Shown here piece after piece: positions 22,627 through 34,300 of a DNA stretch of 64,000 bases. Under the pieces are notes generated by a model that was not told the origin of the DNA, did no database searches, and saw only the letters and a program-made list of their open reading frames with translations. The DNA lies in NCBI GenBank assembly GCA_944474755.1, contig OX104120.1, forward strand, positions 40,342,067 to 40,406,066. Reading direction: 5' to 3'. Made by a program: the position numbers and the translations under genes. The DNA is from Limnoperna fortunei. Its lineage: Eukaryota; Mollusca; Bivalvia; Mytilida; Modiolidae. Numbering within the stretch: position 1 is the stretch's first letter; every line of letters starts with the position of its first letter.

Positions 22627-24447
22627 GTGAGGCAGAGATTATAAAAATATAAAGCACTTGGGGATGAAGCTTTTTATTAAAGTTTTCACATTAATAAGCA
22701 TTCATTCTTTACATTGACTCAATAACATGAAGTAGTACATGAAAACTTGAAAAAATATCAACATCATGAAAATTAACAAAAATAAAAAAAGCACTAATGA
22801 TATATTTACAATCAAATCTGTCTCAAAAGACCATGTAGGGGAGAGAACTCTAAGTGGTCGTAAAATACAGGTACAGTTATGAAATATTACTGAAGGTTTT
22901 AGCTCATTACATTTCGTGATTTGAGGAGGTTAAACTGCTCATATATATATACATATATATATATAACTTTTGAAATGATATATATATTTCTCCATTTAAA
23001 TCTTGTTCAAATTATTTAGCCATATTTTATTTACAAAAAGAAGAGATGTTTAGCAGCTCGTTTGAAATGCAATTGTGGAGTAAAGCCATTATCGTCCAGT
23101 ATTATACACACATTTTTCAAAATGCCATGTGACACCTCCCCCCCCCCCCCACCCCCACCTTACAGGACTACATTTAATTATAAATTTCAGCATTAGGTAA
23201 TGCTCTGATTAAATTTATAAATATACGATATGTTTGTTTTAATGATTTGTCGAATTCCATACTTTTGCCCAACAATATAATAAAAATTTTTAAAATGTAG
23301 AGACTTTAAAACATTGAACAATTGTTCATATTTATCTTTGTAACTTATCACTGACAGCAATTAAATACAGAAATTTCACAGTGAAAAAAAGTCCAGTAAA
23401 TCACATGTGAAATGAAGACACAATGTATGTTCTTAACAATGTCGCTAGCAAGCATTGACATGGAAATAAATTCAAAACTAAGTTCCTGTAAGATTTCCCC
23501 GATATTAAATATTCTTCATTGTAATAAACAACATTATCAGTCATGCATCATGAATGTTTAAAGTACCATTACTCATGCCAAAACATATTAAGATTTACCT
23601 AGTGCTTGGAATAAGTTCCACTCAATTGTTTATTTACTCTAATGCATTTTTGCCATTCATGATAAAATTTTATATATTCACTCTACGCAAGTGATTATCC
23701 TATAAATAATACTCAGTTTTTTCAAGACATTCCTGAAAACTAAGCTTATTAAATGTGGATAGTACATGGTATGGAATGGTGGTACACCAAAAAATAAAAC
23801 ATTTTATATTCTGCAAAAACAGTTACATTAGGGCTACATGCCACTTAGAGCTGTAAAAATATTACACCTGCATTTCAAATAAGTTTATGTGTTTCTTTTA
23901 TAATAAGCTGTTATAAAATTATCCAATACCGGGTACTTAATTCTAAAAAATGTACCATTTTTCTTTTAGTTTCAATACTGAAGATCTGACTAGAAGTTTA
24001 CAAGCTGTCAATAATATTTATGCCAGTTGCATCATCAACAAAAATAAGTATTTAACAAAACAATATCAGATAAAAATATAAAATATCATAACATGGATAA
24101 TTGTATTAATGTGATAAAGTAAATCACAACCATAACTAGGATTTTTATAAAGACAATCTGCAAAGTTATTGGTGCAGATTGGGTAGTTTTTATTTCATGG
24201 AAAATTTTTAACCAATAAAGAAACAAGGTACTGTGCAAGTTAAGACATAAAGGAACCCAAGAGGATGCAAAAGCTCACCTGGCCACAGGTGAAAATTATA
24301 CTATCATTGCTCTGTCATAAAGACATTTTCTTTTTGTATTTAAGTGTTCAAATGTTTCACCTACTCTACTAATCTTTAAATTCTTATTTACCTGTACATA
24401 ACAATTTAAGCAAAGTCTTTGTTTTACCACTAATATATGTACACAGT
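22627..24447. other. AT-rich spacer without recognised gene
   Basis: A poly-C run lies near 23140 and an (AT)n stretch near 22940-22990. No exon or clear mobile element was recognised. Confidence 0.5.
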
Positions 24448-25815
24448 GCCACTTGCAGTGACCTCATTCCCACTCATATATAAGGGCATTGTTACAAAGG
24501 ATGCTGCAGTACCTAGTAAGAACTTGCAGTGTTCTCCAGAAGTTTTCTCTTTCCCACTCATATACAAGTACATTGTTACAAAGGATGCTGCAGTACCTAG
24601 CAAGTACTTGCAGTGTTTCTAGAAGTTTTCTCTTTCCAACTCATATACAAGGACCTTGTTACAAAGGATGCTGCAGTACCTAGCAAGAACTTGCAGTGTC
24701 TCCAGAAGTTTTCTCTTTCCCACTCATATACAAGTACATTGTTACAAAGGATGCTGCAGTACCTAGCAAGTACTTGCAGTGTTTCTAGAAGTTTTCTCTT
24801 TCCAACTCATATACAAGGACCTTGTTACAAAGGATGCTGCAGTACCTAGTAAGAACTTGCAGTGTTCTCCAGAAGTTTTCTCTTTCCCACTCATATACAA
24901 GTACATTGTTACAAAGGATGCTGCAGTACCTAGCAAGTACTTGCAGTGTTTCTAGAAGTTTTCTCTTTCCAACTCATATACAAGGACCTTGTTACAAAGG
25001 ATGCTGCAGTACCTAGCAAGAACTTGCAGTGTCTCCAGAAGTTTTCTCTTTCCCACTCATATACAAGTACATTGTTACAAAGGATGCTGCAGTACCTAGC
25101 AAGTACTTGCAGTGTTTCTAGAAGTTTTCTCTTTCCAACTCATATACAAGGACCTTGTTACAAAGGATGCTGCAGTACCTAGCAAGAACTTGCAGTGTCT
25201 CTAGAAGTTTTCTCTTTCCAACTCATATACAAGGACCTTGTTACAAAGGATGCTGCAGTACCTAGCAAGAACTTGCAGTGTTTCTAGAAGTTTTCTCTTT
25301 CCAACTCATATACAAGGACCTTGTTACAAAGGATGCTGCAGTACCTAGCAAGAACTTGCAGTGTTTCTAGAAGTTTTCTCTTTCCAACTCATATACAAGG
25401 ACCTTGTTACAAAGGATGCTGCAGTACCTAGCAAGAACTTGCAGTGTCTCTAGAAGTTTTCTCTTTCCAACTCATATACAAGGACCTTGTTACAAAGGAT
25501 GCTGCAGTACCTAGCAAGAACTTGCAGTGTCTCTAGAAGTTTTCTCTTTCCAACTCATATACAAGGACCTTGTTACAAAGGATGCTGCAGTACCTAGCAA
25601 GAACTTGCAGTGTCTCTAGAAGTTTTCTCTTTCCAACTCATATACAAGGACCTTGTTACAAAGGATGCTGCAGTACCTAGCAAGAACTTGCAGTGTCTCT
25701 AGAAGTTTTCTCTTTCCAACTCATATACAAGGACCTTGTTACAAAGGATGCTGCAGTACCTAGCAAGAACTTGCAGTGTCTCTAGAAGTTTTCTCTTTCC
25801 CACTCATATAAAGAC
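24448..25815. repeat. 83-bp satellite-like tandem array, about 16 copies
   Basis: GGATGCTGCAGTACCTAG recurs at 83 or 84 bp steps from about 24499 to 25746. In the first part, variant units (TTCCCACTC..AAGTACATT versus TTCCAACTC..AAGGACCTT) alternate and build a 333-bp four-unit super-repeat that is duplicated (compare 24613-24849 with 24946-25182). The later part is made of nearly identical units. The array lies between the CALU and VCPIP1 3' ends. Open frames inside it arise from repetition and are not called as genes. Confidence 0.92.
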
Positions 25816-28800
25816 ATTGTTATTAACTGAGCAATCCTAAGCTTTGGCAGAAAAACTGGTCACATGAGCTTATAGTGGACCTCACTTTGCCTGAAGTCAG
25901 GCTTGAACTCAAAATACTATTATGATCAAATTATGAATCATAGTTGGTTTGATATACTGTTGGTTCCTATGCATTAGTTGAGCACTTTAAATGGAATTAA
26001 CTAATATTTAAAGTTGTTAATCTGTAAATTAGTTTATTTTCCATTATCACTGATAGTGTTTGAAATGCAACTTGGTAAAAGCCTTAACAGAAATAAGTAA
26101 TTAGTATTAGTAATTGTTAATTTCTACATCAGCTCATTTTTAATGAGGCTGCCATATACAGGCTTTTTGAGTTGCCACACCTAATTAGCAGGGCCCTTTT
26201 TATAGAAAGTAATATTTGCATCATAGTTTAATAGTTAACTTTATATTGTGCTATTCCAGATTTAAATGTAGGGTGGAGTGAAAAAGAAGCAATTTTTATT
26301 ATTATCCAACAAGCAAAAATTTTCTTTTAAAAACTTGGTCATATGCATGTACTTCGTTAACAACAATACGTCCATCACATACAAGCCTAAAGTTGACTGA
26401 AATAAAAACTGCAAAACTAAAAGAACTGCATTGTTTTCGTTTCTGATGTACATCTTCACCTTCTCCTATTGGTAATTGTGGTTCTGATAGAGCTGAAGTG
26501 CTATTTTGACTTTTTCAACTGGGACCTCTGCTCACATTTGTTCTAATGACCTTTGACATCAACTTTTTCACATCATTAAATGCTTGTAACTCTTTGATAT
26601 TTACTTTCCAGCATTTCAATTTTTCATCATTTATTTCATATGCATATTTAATCTAATGCCTTCTAAAGAGCTAATTTATTTCTGAATGTGATAAGGTCAG
26701 CAACTACAGTGAAATTTATTTTCATGGAAATAGACTTTATGGTAATTTATGTGCTATTCAATAGGCAGATTTCAACATTTAGATGAACAAAATTAAGTGT
26801 AAATTTGTTCACCTTAAACAAACCAACAAACAAACAAAAAATGTAAAATTGTTAAAATTCCTTTCATTTTGTTCACAAACAATTATCTTCAATGTTATTT
26901 CAGTTTATAAGTGTTATCACATTTGTGATTTTAAAACAAAGCTAAAAAGTAATGTCTATATTGACTGCCTTACAAATATCACTGAAAACCTTCAGTTGTA
27001 ATAAGAATTTCTTTTAATTTAAAATACAAGGAATTAATGTGTACAAATGTATACTGCCAAGGTGTTGAGCCTTTTTAATGGCAAAATATACATTATTTTT
27101 AAATTAAAGGAAGCAATTTTAATATTTGAAATGTACTGCCCTCAATAACTTTTTTATTGACTATTTGGACCTCTAAAATTTTAATTATAGTTTATAATGA
27201 AATGAGATATTTTGGCATACATTTGGCAACAATTAGCATAGTATCCATACAGAAGAAAATATACCACCACAGGTCAAAACGTCAAGTATTGTATTACACC
27301 TCCTGTATTCATCAATTAGCATAGCATTGTACAGAAAAAAAAATCATAAAAACAACAGGTCAAATACTGAACAGGTTACAGTTTAAATCGTGAAAATAAT
27401 GCCTACTGGTCCCAGTTTCATAAAATATCTTAAATAAGAGAATTTCTTAGACTTGAATAATGACCAATCAGATTGGTGACAATTTTTTATTTGAGGAAAA
27501 ACTCGATGATTTGAAGAATATCTTAATTCTAGAAGTTTTATGAAACTATTTTCAGGAACTAAAAAAAAATAACAAATAAATGGTACTATCTTTTCACTTA
27601 TTTTATTTTAGCCATACACTTAATAGTTGTACATGCACAAATAAAAGTATGTTTTACATAATTTTAAAAATTTAACTTTCCAGCAGACTGCTTATTCGAG
27701 TATGAAAAATAATATCAAGTTTACTCATCTGCGGTACTTTATATTATTCTCAGATTGTCAAATAGTAACATACTTTTTTTGTTCTGTTATTTATATTTGT
27801 CCATTGAATATTCCAGCAAAATTAATTATAAATGAATAGTAATTCACAGTATTTAGTACAGTACCAAAATATACAACAGTTTGATAATAAACTGAATAAA
27901 TATATATTTATAGTTATATGTTATGTTATCTACTACATAAATAAAAAAATTATATATTAAACAAAAGTTAATGTATAGTTTAAACCATGGAACTTCAATT
28001 GTACGAAACAAATGAAACTTTTCAAAATAAAATATACCACTTCCAATACACAATTTTTAGACCAGCGATAAAATACCTTGATGCAAATTCAAGTTCACTG
28101 CATATATGTATATAGGTCTCCATAAAAAGTTCAGAATATATTTCGATACAAGAAAAAAATCTCATATTTAAAACCAAAATGTCCATGACATTTACATCGT
28201 AAAGGTGATAGTGAATTTGATACTGTGTATTGCAATGTTGTTATTGAAATAAAATTAACACATCTTTTTTGTCAGATGACAGAGATCATTCAAACAACAG
28301 CTACTTTCATGCATTTATTTTATAATAACACAGAATTTGCAGTATACCCACATGTATAATTTTATATGATTTGCATATCAGAAAATAGTTGTATACAATT
28401 GGTTTCAATTAATTCAGCTAAACGTTAAGAAAATTATATTTTTGATACATGATGCTAACTGAACTTCACTCAGAGACAAGACGGCATAATAATCATGTGC
28501 AAAATAAACACATGATTTGGATAACAAGTATGATAATTAGAGTTTCACAAATTAAAAAAATTACAAAGATTAAACACAGACAGAGTTTAAAAAGGATTTA
28601 TGAATGTACAGACAAGACCAATCGACTCACAAAAACATATCATAAAATTCCCAAGTGTCTATGACTGAATTGGTCTTGTTTATACATCTGTGAATCCCTT
28701 TAAACCGGTGTTTAATCCCATATGTACCAAACTGCACAGTCATTTGAGTACTTTCTAAATATTATTTTCTGGTTGCTCTGACAACCGCAAATATAAAAAC

Positions 28801-30023
28801 CTCAATGTTTGCTTAAAAACAACCTTTTCTCAAGTCATGACAATTGGTACCCATGATATTAAGGACGCAGTAAGAACAAACATTTTTACTTTGGTGGTGA
28901 ACATTTTGCACACCTGTTACTGACATTTCGAACATAAAATTACAAATTCTAATTGTATTAAAAACCAACAGCATTTTCTGTTAATATATTAAACATGCCA
29001 TTTTTTATGGTTTCATCAACATCATGCATAATTTAAAGGTGAATAATTCATTTAAAAAGATTGAGAAACTTTTATTCCACTATTCAGAAGAATTTGTTGT
29101 AGAATCTAGAACTTAATGTTCAGGAATTTCTATTTTTATCATTTTCAGGTGTCCAATTGTAGCTTTTATTGAGACCTTCTTATAAAGTTTCTTTATGCAC
29201 ATGTTTAAATCTATTTAAAAATAAAATTTCAAGCTAGGTAACTAGTACAAAACTTAATGATAAGCTTGTCAAAATATAAGATATGTACAATGTTGTTTCC
29301 ATTTAGTGTTCATGTCTGTTTCATTTGATAACATATTTTCTGTGTGCTAGCAATCATAAGTCTATTTTTGAAATTGCCAAAAAAGCTCCAAAAACATTTC
29401 CATGGCAAAAAAATAAGATTATCATTGTTGATAAATGTACAAGACCCATCCATTAATATTACTACATGTTTATGCAGTATTTTCCAAATATGTCAATCTA
29501 CCAATACCAACAGTGTCTAATATCAAAGTGAATGACATAAAAAAAAAACAGTCTATTGTACAAAATATTTCCCTATCAAAGCCAAATACTCGATAAAATT
29601 TCACTCTCTATTAGACACCAACACTGGCAAATCTGTGAACATTTTTGGTTAAATTCTGCAACAAAGTGCAATAAACTTCAGTAAATTGAGCCACCTACTT
29701 GAAATCTTTTCAGACCACTGACTGTTCCATGTTTAATTTTGCATAAAATAATGAATTTTTATTGCTTTTTGTATTCTGTCATTGTGTTTTAGGCTTATTA
29801 AATGAGCTTTTTATTTGATTTCAACTATAAAAAGGTCTAAAGGCTTATCACAACAATCAATATGCATTTTGAAAGCAATTAAAGGAACTTTATACAAGTA
29901 TAGCATTATAAGCAATACACAGCTCTGGGTTACTGTCAAATCCAATTAGTTTAATTTTTTTAATGAAATTCAGGTATGATTTTGTACTCAAGCTGTTTGG
30001 TGACATATCATGGGTTTTATAGG
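25816..30023. other. AT-rich spacer, probably including part of the VCPIP1 3' UTR
   Basis: No coding exon was recognised. On the minus strand, AATAAA occurs at 29810-29815, about 965 bp beyond the VCPIP1 stop, and again farther out, so the right part may be VCPIP1 3' UTR. A weak inverted repeat (CAGTTTCATAAAATATCTTA near 27411 with its partner near 27525-27546) suggests an old MITE. Confidence 0.45.
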
Positions 30024-30136
30024 TTATTTACGTTTTTTGAAACGAGATGCGTTTTCTCGTTCATATCTCATCGAAGGGCGTCAGCCCTGAGATGAGATGA
30101 CGAGAAAATGCATCGAGTTTCATAAAACGTAAATAA
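30024..30136. repeat. Long imperfect inverted repeat (foldback)
   Basis: The arms of about 50 bp (TTATTTACGTTTTTTGAAAC, then GATGCGTTTTCTCG on the left; the matching complement on the right) enclose a small inner stem, GGGC/GCCC. It is followed by the 36-bp repeat also found at 8921-8956. It is a MITE or an element end; no flanking duplication was found. Confidence 0.7.
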
Positions 30137-30778
30137 TCTGTTTATCGCTGTTTTGTAACATTGTGACGTCACAGTGTTACTAAACGACGTCTTGACAGCG
30201 AGCTGAGATGGGCCCATCTCAAGCTTGTAGAGTGATATGGAATAATATCGCACACAAAGATCAAAGGAAAATACTGCAAAATAGCGATAAATCTGTATAT
30301 TGTACTTTTTCTTAATTTAAGAAGGGAATTTGTCAGGAAAATTTGGGGAGATTAATGTGGGAGATTCCAAATAACAACAAATAATTGTGTTATGTGCTAA
30401 ACATACATTATGTGTCATAAGTATTAAAAACAAAGAAATATATTGTGACAAATCCCCATGAAATTATTTACCATAGAGATGGACACATACAATTAAAAAT
30501 CAAGATGAAAAGGTTGGTTATCCAGAAAGTGACATCTCAGCATGTGACTATGCTCATATTTTTTGGTTAATAAGAACTGTTAACATGATCAGAAATATGT
30601 GTAAACAATTAATGCCAAAACTGCCAAATAAAATGCTGAAACAACAGCAAAGCAGACGTTTGTTGTCATGGCAGTTTGTCACAGTATACCCTACAGTACT
30701 GTACATCCAATAACATAGTAATTTACATTTAAAAATAAATACATCAATATTTATATAATATATGTAAAACAATTATTG

Positions 30779-31381
30779 CTATGGAATATCCATAGCTTTG
30801 TCTGCTTGTTTTTCGCTTATTTCCATGCAATCTTTAGAAGGATCAAAAATAGCACTGTTTGATTCGTCCTTTGCTTCAGATATTGGTACACATTGTTGTT
30901 TCACTATATCAGATTGGCTTATATCCTCATCCATGTTTAAATCAAGTTCAAGCTGATTGGCTGAGTAACTCTCATCCCCAATCGGTGTACCAACAGTGAA
31001 AGCCCCCATGTTAATTTCACTTTTATTTTTCAAAAATTCAGTAGACAAATTTACAGATTCTCTTTCCATTTTTTCATCATCAATTCTGGTGTCGTCTGCT
31101 ACTATAGGCACTCCACTCACAGTAGATGGGGAGGTTTTAATTTTGACAATATCACAGTCATCTCCACTTAAACCGCTTTTTGAAGATATTTTGTAACTTT
31201 CTGCCGATACTTTGGCTGATATATCACTTGTTGCCGTAGCAACATCTGATCGGACATTTTCTCTTTCTGAACCTGATTCGAAAACAGAATCTGTCATAGA
31301 GGACACAGATGGGGCATGTGACAGCATATCACTGCTACAGACGCTGGACCTAAGTTTTTCTTGACTATCTATTCTCTCCAT
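30779..31381 (-). CDS. VCPIP1: VCPIP1 exon 16: low-complexity C-terminal tail and stop
   Basis: The acceptor is gatttttag; phase 0 in. It gives 200 codons ending in TAG at 30781-30779. The tail is rich in Ser, Asp and Glu, with no recognised domain and little conservation with vertebrates beyond its general acidic, disordered character. Assignment rests on phase, a good acceptor and being the next long open frame. AATAAA on the minus strand at 29810-29815 is one possible polyadenylation signal. Confidence 0.82.
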   Translation of the reverse strand: MERIDSQEKLRSSVCSSDMLSHAPSVSSMTDSVFESGSERENVRSDVATATSDISAKVSAESYKISSKSGLSGDDCDIVKIKTSPSTVSGVPIVADDTRIDDEKMERESVNLSTEFLKNKSEINMGAFTVGTPIGDESYSANQLELDLNMDEDISQSDIVKQQCVPISEAKDESNSAIFDPSKDCMEISEKQADKAMDIP

Positions 31382-34300
31382 CTAAAAATCATAAACAAAA
31401 ATATCAGTTACATTAAAAAATGCAACAAAACAGACATAAGGCTATTATTTTTTATTGCATTGAAGGGCATACGGTGTGGAGAAAAAGTTGATTGATTGAT
31501 TGATTGATTATTGTTTTACGTCCAGCAAGCAATATTTCAGCTATATTCAGGACGTGGAAAACTGTCTGATAACGTGTTTCTAGCCAATTGTAATCAAAAA
31601 TAATTACTGAACTAACCCATTCAATGCAGGTTTATATTGTTTATGCATGTACCTGTATATGGACATTGGTATTTTCAGTCAGGTAAATCCAGTAATAGAC
31701 AGGTGCAAGATTCTCTTATTTTTCTTACAATTTAAGTGTTTAATTGGTACATGTATAACAAAAGTATAAAGTAAAAGAAATGGGGTACCAGTGATCTAGG
31801 CCTGGTGGTCATCTAAAATTATAAAGTAAAAGAAATGGGGAACCAGTGATCTAGGCCTGGTGGTCATCTAAAATTATAAATTAAAAGAAATGGGGAACCA
31901 GTGATCTAGGCCTGGTGGTCATCTAAAATTATAAAGTAAAAGAAATGGGGAACCAGTGATCTAGGGCTGGTGGTCATCTAAAATTATAAAGTAAAAGAAA
32001 TGGGGAACCAGTGATCTAGGCCTGGTGGTCATCTAAAATTATAAAGTAAAAGAAATGGGGAACCAGTGATCTAGGCCTGGAGGTCATGTAAAACTATAAA
32101 GTAAAAGAAATGGGGTACCAGTGATCTAGGCCTGGTGGTCATCTAAAATTATAAATTAAAAGAAATGGGGAACCAGTGATCTAGGCCTGGTGGTCATCTA
32201 AAATTATAAAGTAAAAGAAATGGGGAACCAGTGATCTAGGGCTGGTGGTCATGTAAAACTATAAAGTAAAAGAAATGGGGTACCAGTGATCTAGGGCTGG
32301 TGGTCATGTAAAACTATAAAGTAAAAGAAATGGGGTACCAGTGATCTAGGCCTAGTGGTCATGTAAAAGTATAAAGTAAAAGAAATGGGGAACCAGTGAT
32401 CTAGGCCTGGTGGTCATCTAAAATTATAAAGTAAAAGAAATGGGGAACCAGTGATCTAGGGCTGGTGGTCATGTAAAACTATAAAGTAAAAGAAATGGGG
32501 TACCAGTGATCTAGGGCTGGTGGTCATGTAAAACTATAAAGTAAAAGAAATGGGGTACCAGTGATCTAGGCCTAGTGGTCATGTAAAAGTATAAAGTAAA
32601 AGAAATGGGGAACAGGCCTGTTGGTCATTTAAGTATCACTCCATATAAGAATCAGGCAAAATGCATACATGTGATGGCACATGAAGGGAAAAAACGCAAA
32701 CATTTGATCATGGAATTTGATAAAACCATCCAATATAACAACATTCTAATTTATAAAAGTTCTCCTTTTTTAGATATAAGCATTTGAAATTTAGTTGAAT
32801 TGTACAGTGAAAAATGCCGGGAAATTTTCCCACCAAAATTTTCTCTTTATAACTAGTCAAAAATTATCTAGGCAATTGAAACACTTCAAATGTAAAAATT
32901 TTTTAGAATTTGTTTATATATCAAAATAAATGCATCTAAGCTAAAAAAGCTAAAAACAAAATTTTTGATGTGCGGCCCACTGCCTGACCCTTAGCTAGAA
33001 TACTACTTAAAAGTATAAAGAAAAAGAAATGGGGTACCAGTGATCTAGGCCTGTTGGTCATCTAAAATTATAAAGTAAAAGAAATGTGGTACCAGTGATC
33101 TAGGCCGGTTGGTCATCTAAAAGCAGTGTGGCTCTTTTTATAAATACATGTATTTTAGAGCTTTATTTAACACAGATGAGGAAACTAGTTAAAAATTCAA
33201 ACTATAAATATACTTTTTGTAGAATTAAAACAGATTTTCTTCAAGTTTTCTATTAGTATCAGTGTTAGTTACAAATAAATTACTGATGAACAAATTGTGG
33301 GTAAGAAAATAGCATTTTCCATTATAAGACTGGTAAATCAAGTTTAAATAATTTACAATCTAATTAAAATTTAAACGAAACCTGCACAATCATACCTACA
33401 TGTATGTTCACTATTTTGTGTAGAAAAAAATCACACTACATAGTAAACATGTGCTGTCATGACTGTATTGATGGCACTGAGCAATTTTCTGCATGTTTTC
33501 AATTTTTATTGAGCACTCAAATCTGTTTTGCAATAACATGAATAATGTTTCATGTAAATGCCCCAAAAATGCCAGATAATTACACAGAATTCCACAACAC
33601 AAAATGTTGGTAAAGCTCATTTTTGATTGGTCAACACAAAAGATCAATCTGAGATGACCTTTAATGAGATGTTGTTATGTCTCATGGTACATCAGCTAAC
33701 AGGAGCGAAGTAAGATACAATTTTTATTAGATTGAATAGTTTATTTTCAGCTGTTTCATGTCAACTACTGAACATTTTTATGGGTGGTAGAAGTCAGAGT
33801 GTTCATTGAGAATCCTGAGTGCTGACATCAAAATGAAGAGTGATTGACATGCTGATATATTTCATTTCAAATGGCTGCTAGTTTATTTGTCACAAATTCC
33901 CAGATTATGAACTGTTAATGACATACTTCTCTATCAATTTCGGCAATTTCTTCATTCATAGTCTGTTCAATGTTTTCTGCAAGGTCTTTAAACAACTGTA
34001 AACTCTGGTTTGATTGGTTGACAATTTCTGGATCAATGACACTGTATCCTGGTCCAAGTTTCTGATACCTTACACCAGGTTTTCCTGCAGAAGGCAGTTC
34101 GTCTGATACTTCTTCAGATTCTTCACTAATTGATTCCTCATGTCTATCCGGATCACATAAGTTCTACATTTAAAATGTAACTGTGAGTCAAAAATAAACT
34201 TTTATATGTAAAGATCTAATTCACTGGATTCACATGCATACCATAATTTCCTGTGTATACAAACATTGGCATATTATAGTCACTTAATTCAATGGTGTAT

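Noticed and set aside
24437..25182. Overlapping 60-78-residue frames with repeated Cys/Ser-rich sequences
   Set aside because: They are produced by the 83-bp tandem array. The period is not a multiple of three, identical peptides recur at 333-bp spacing, and there is no start context or family similarity.
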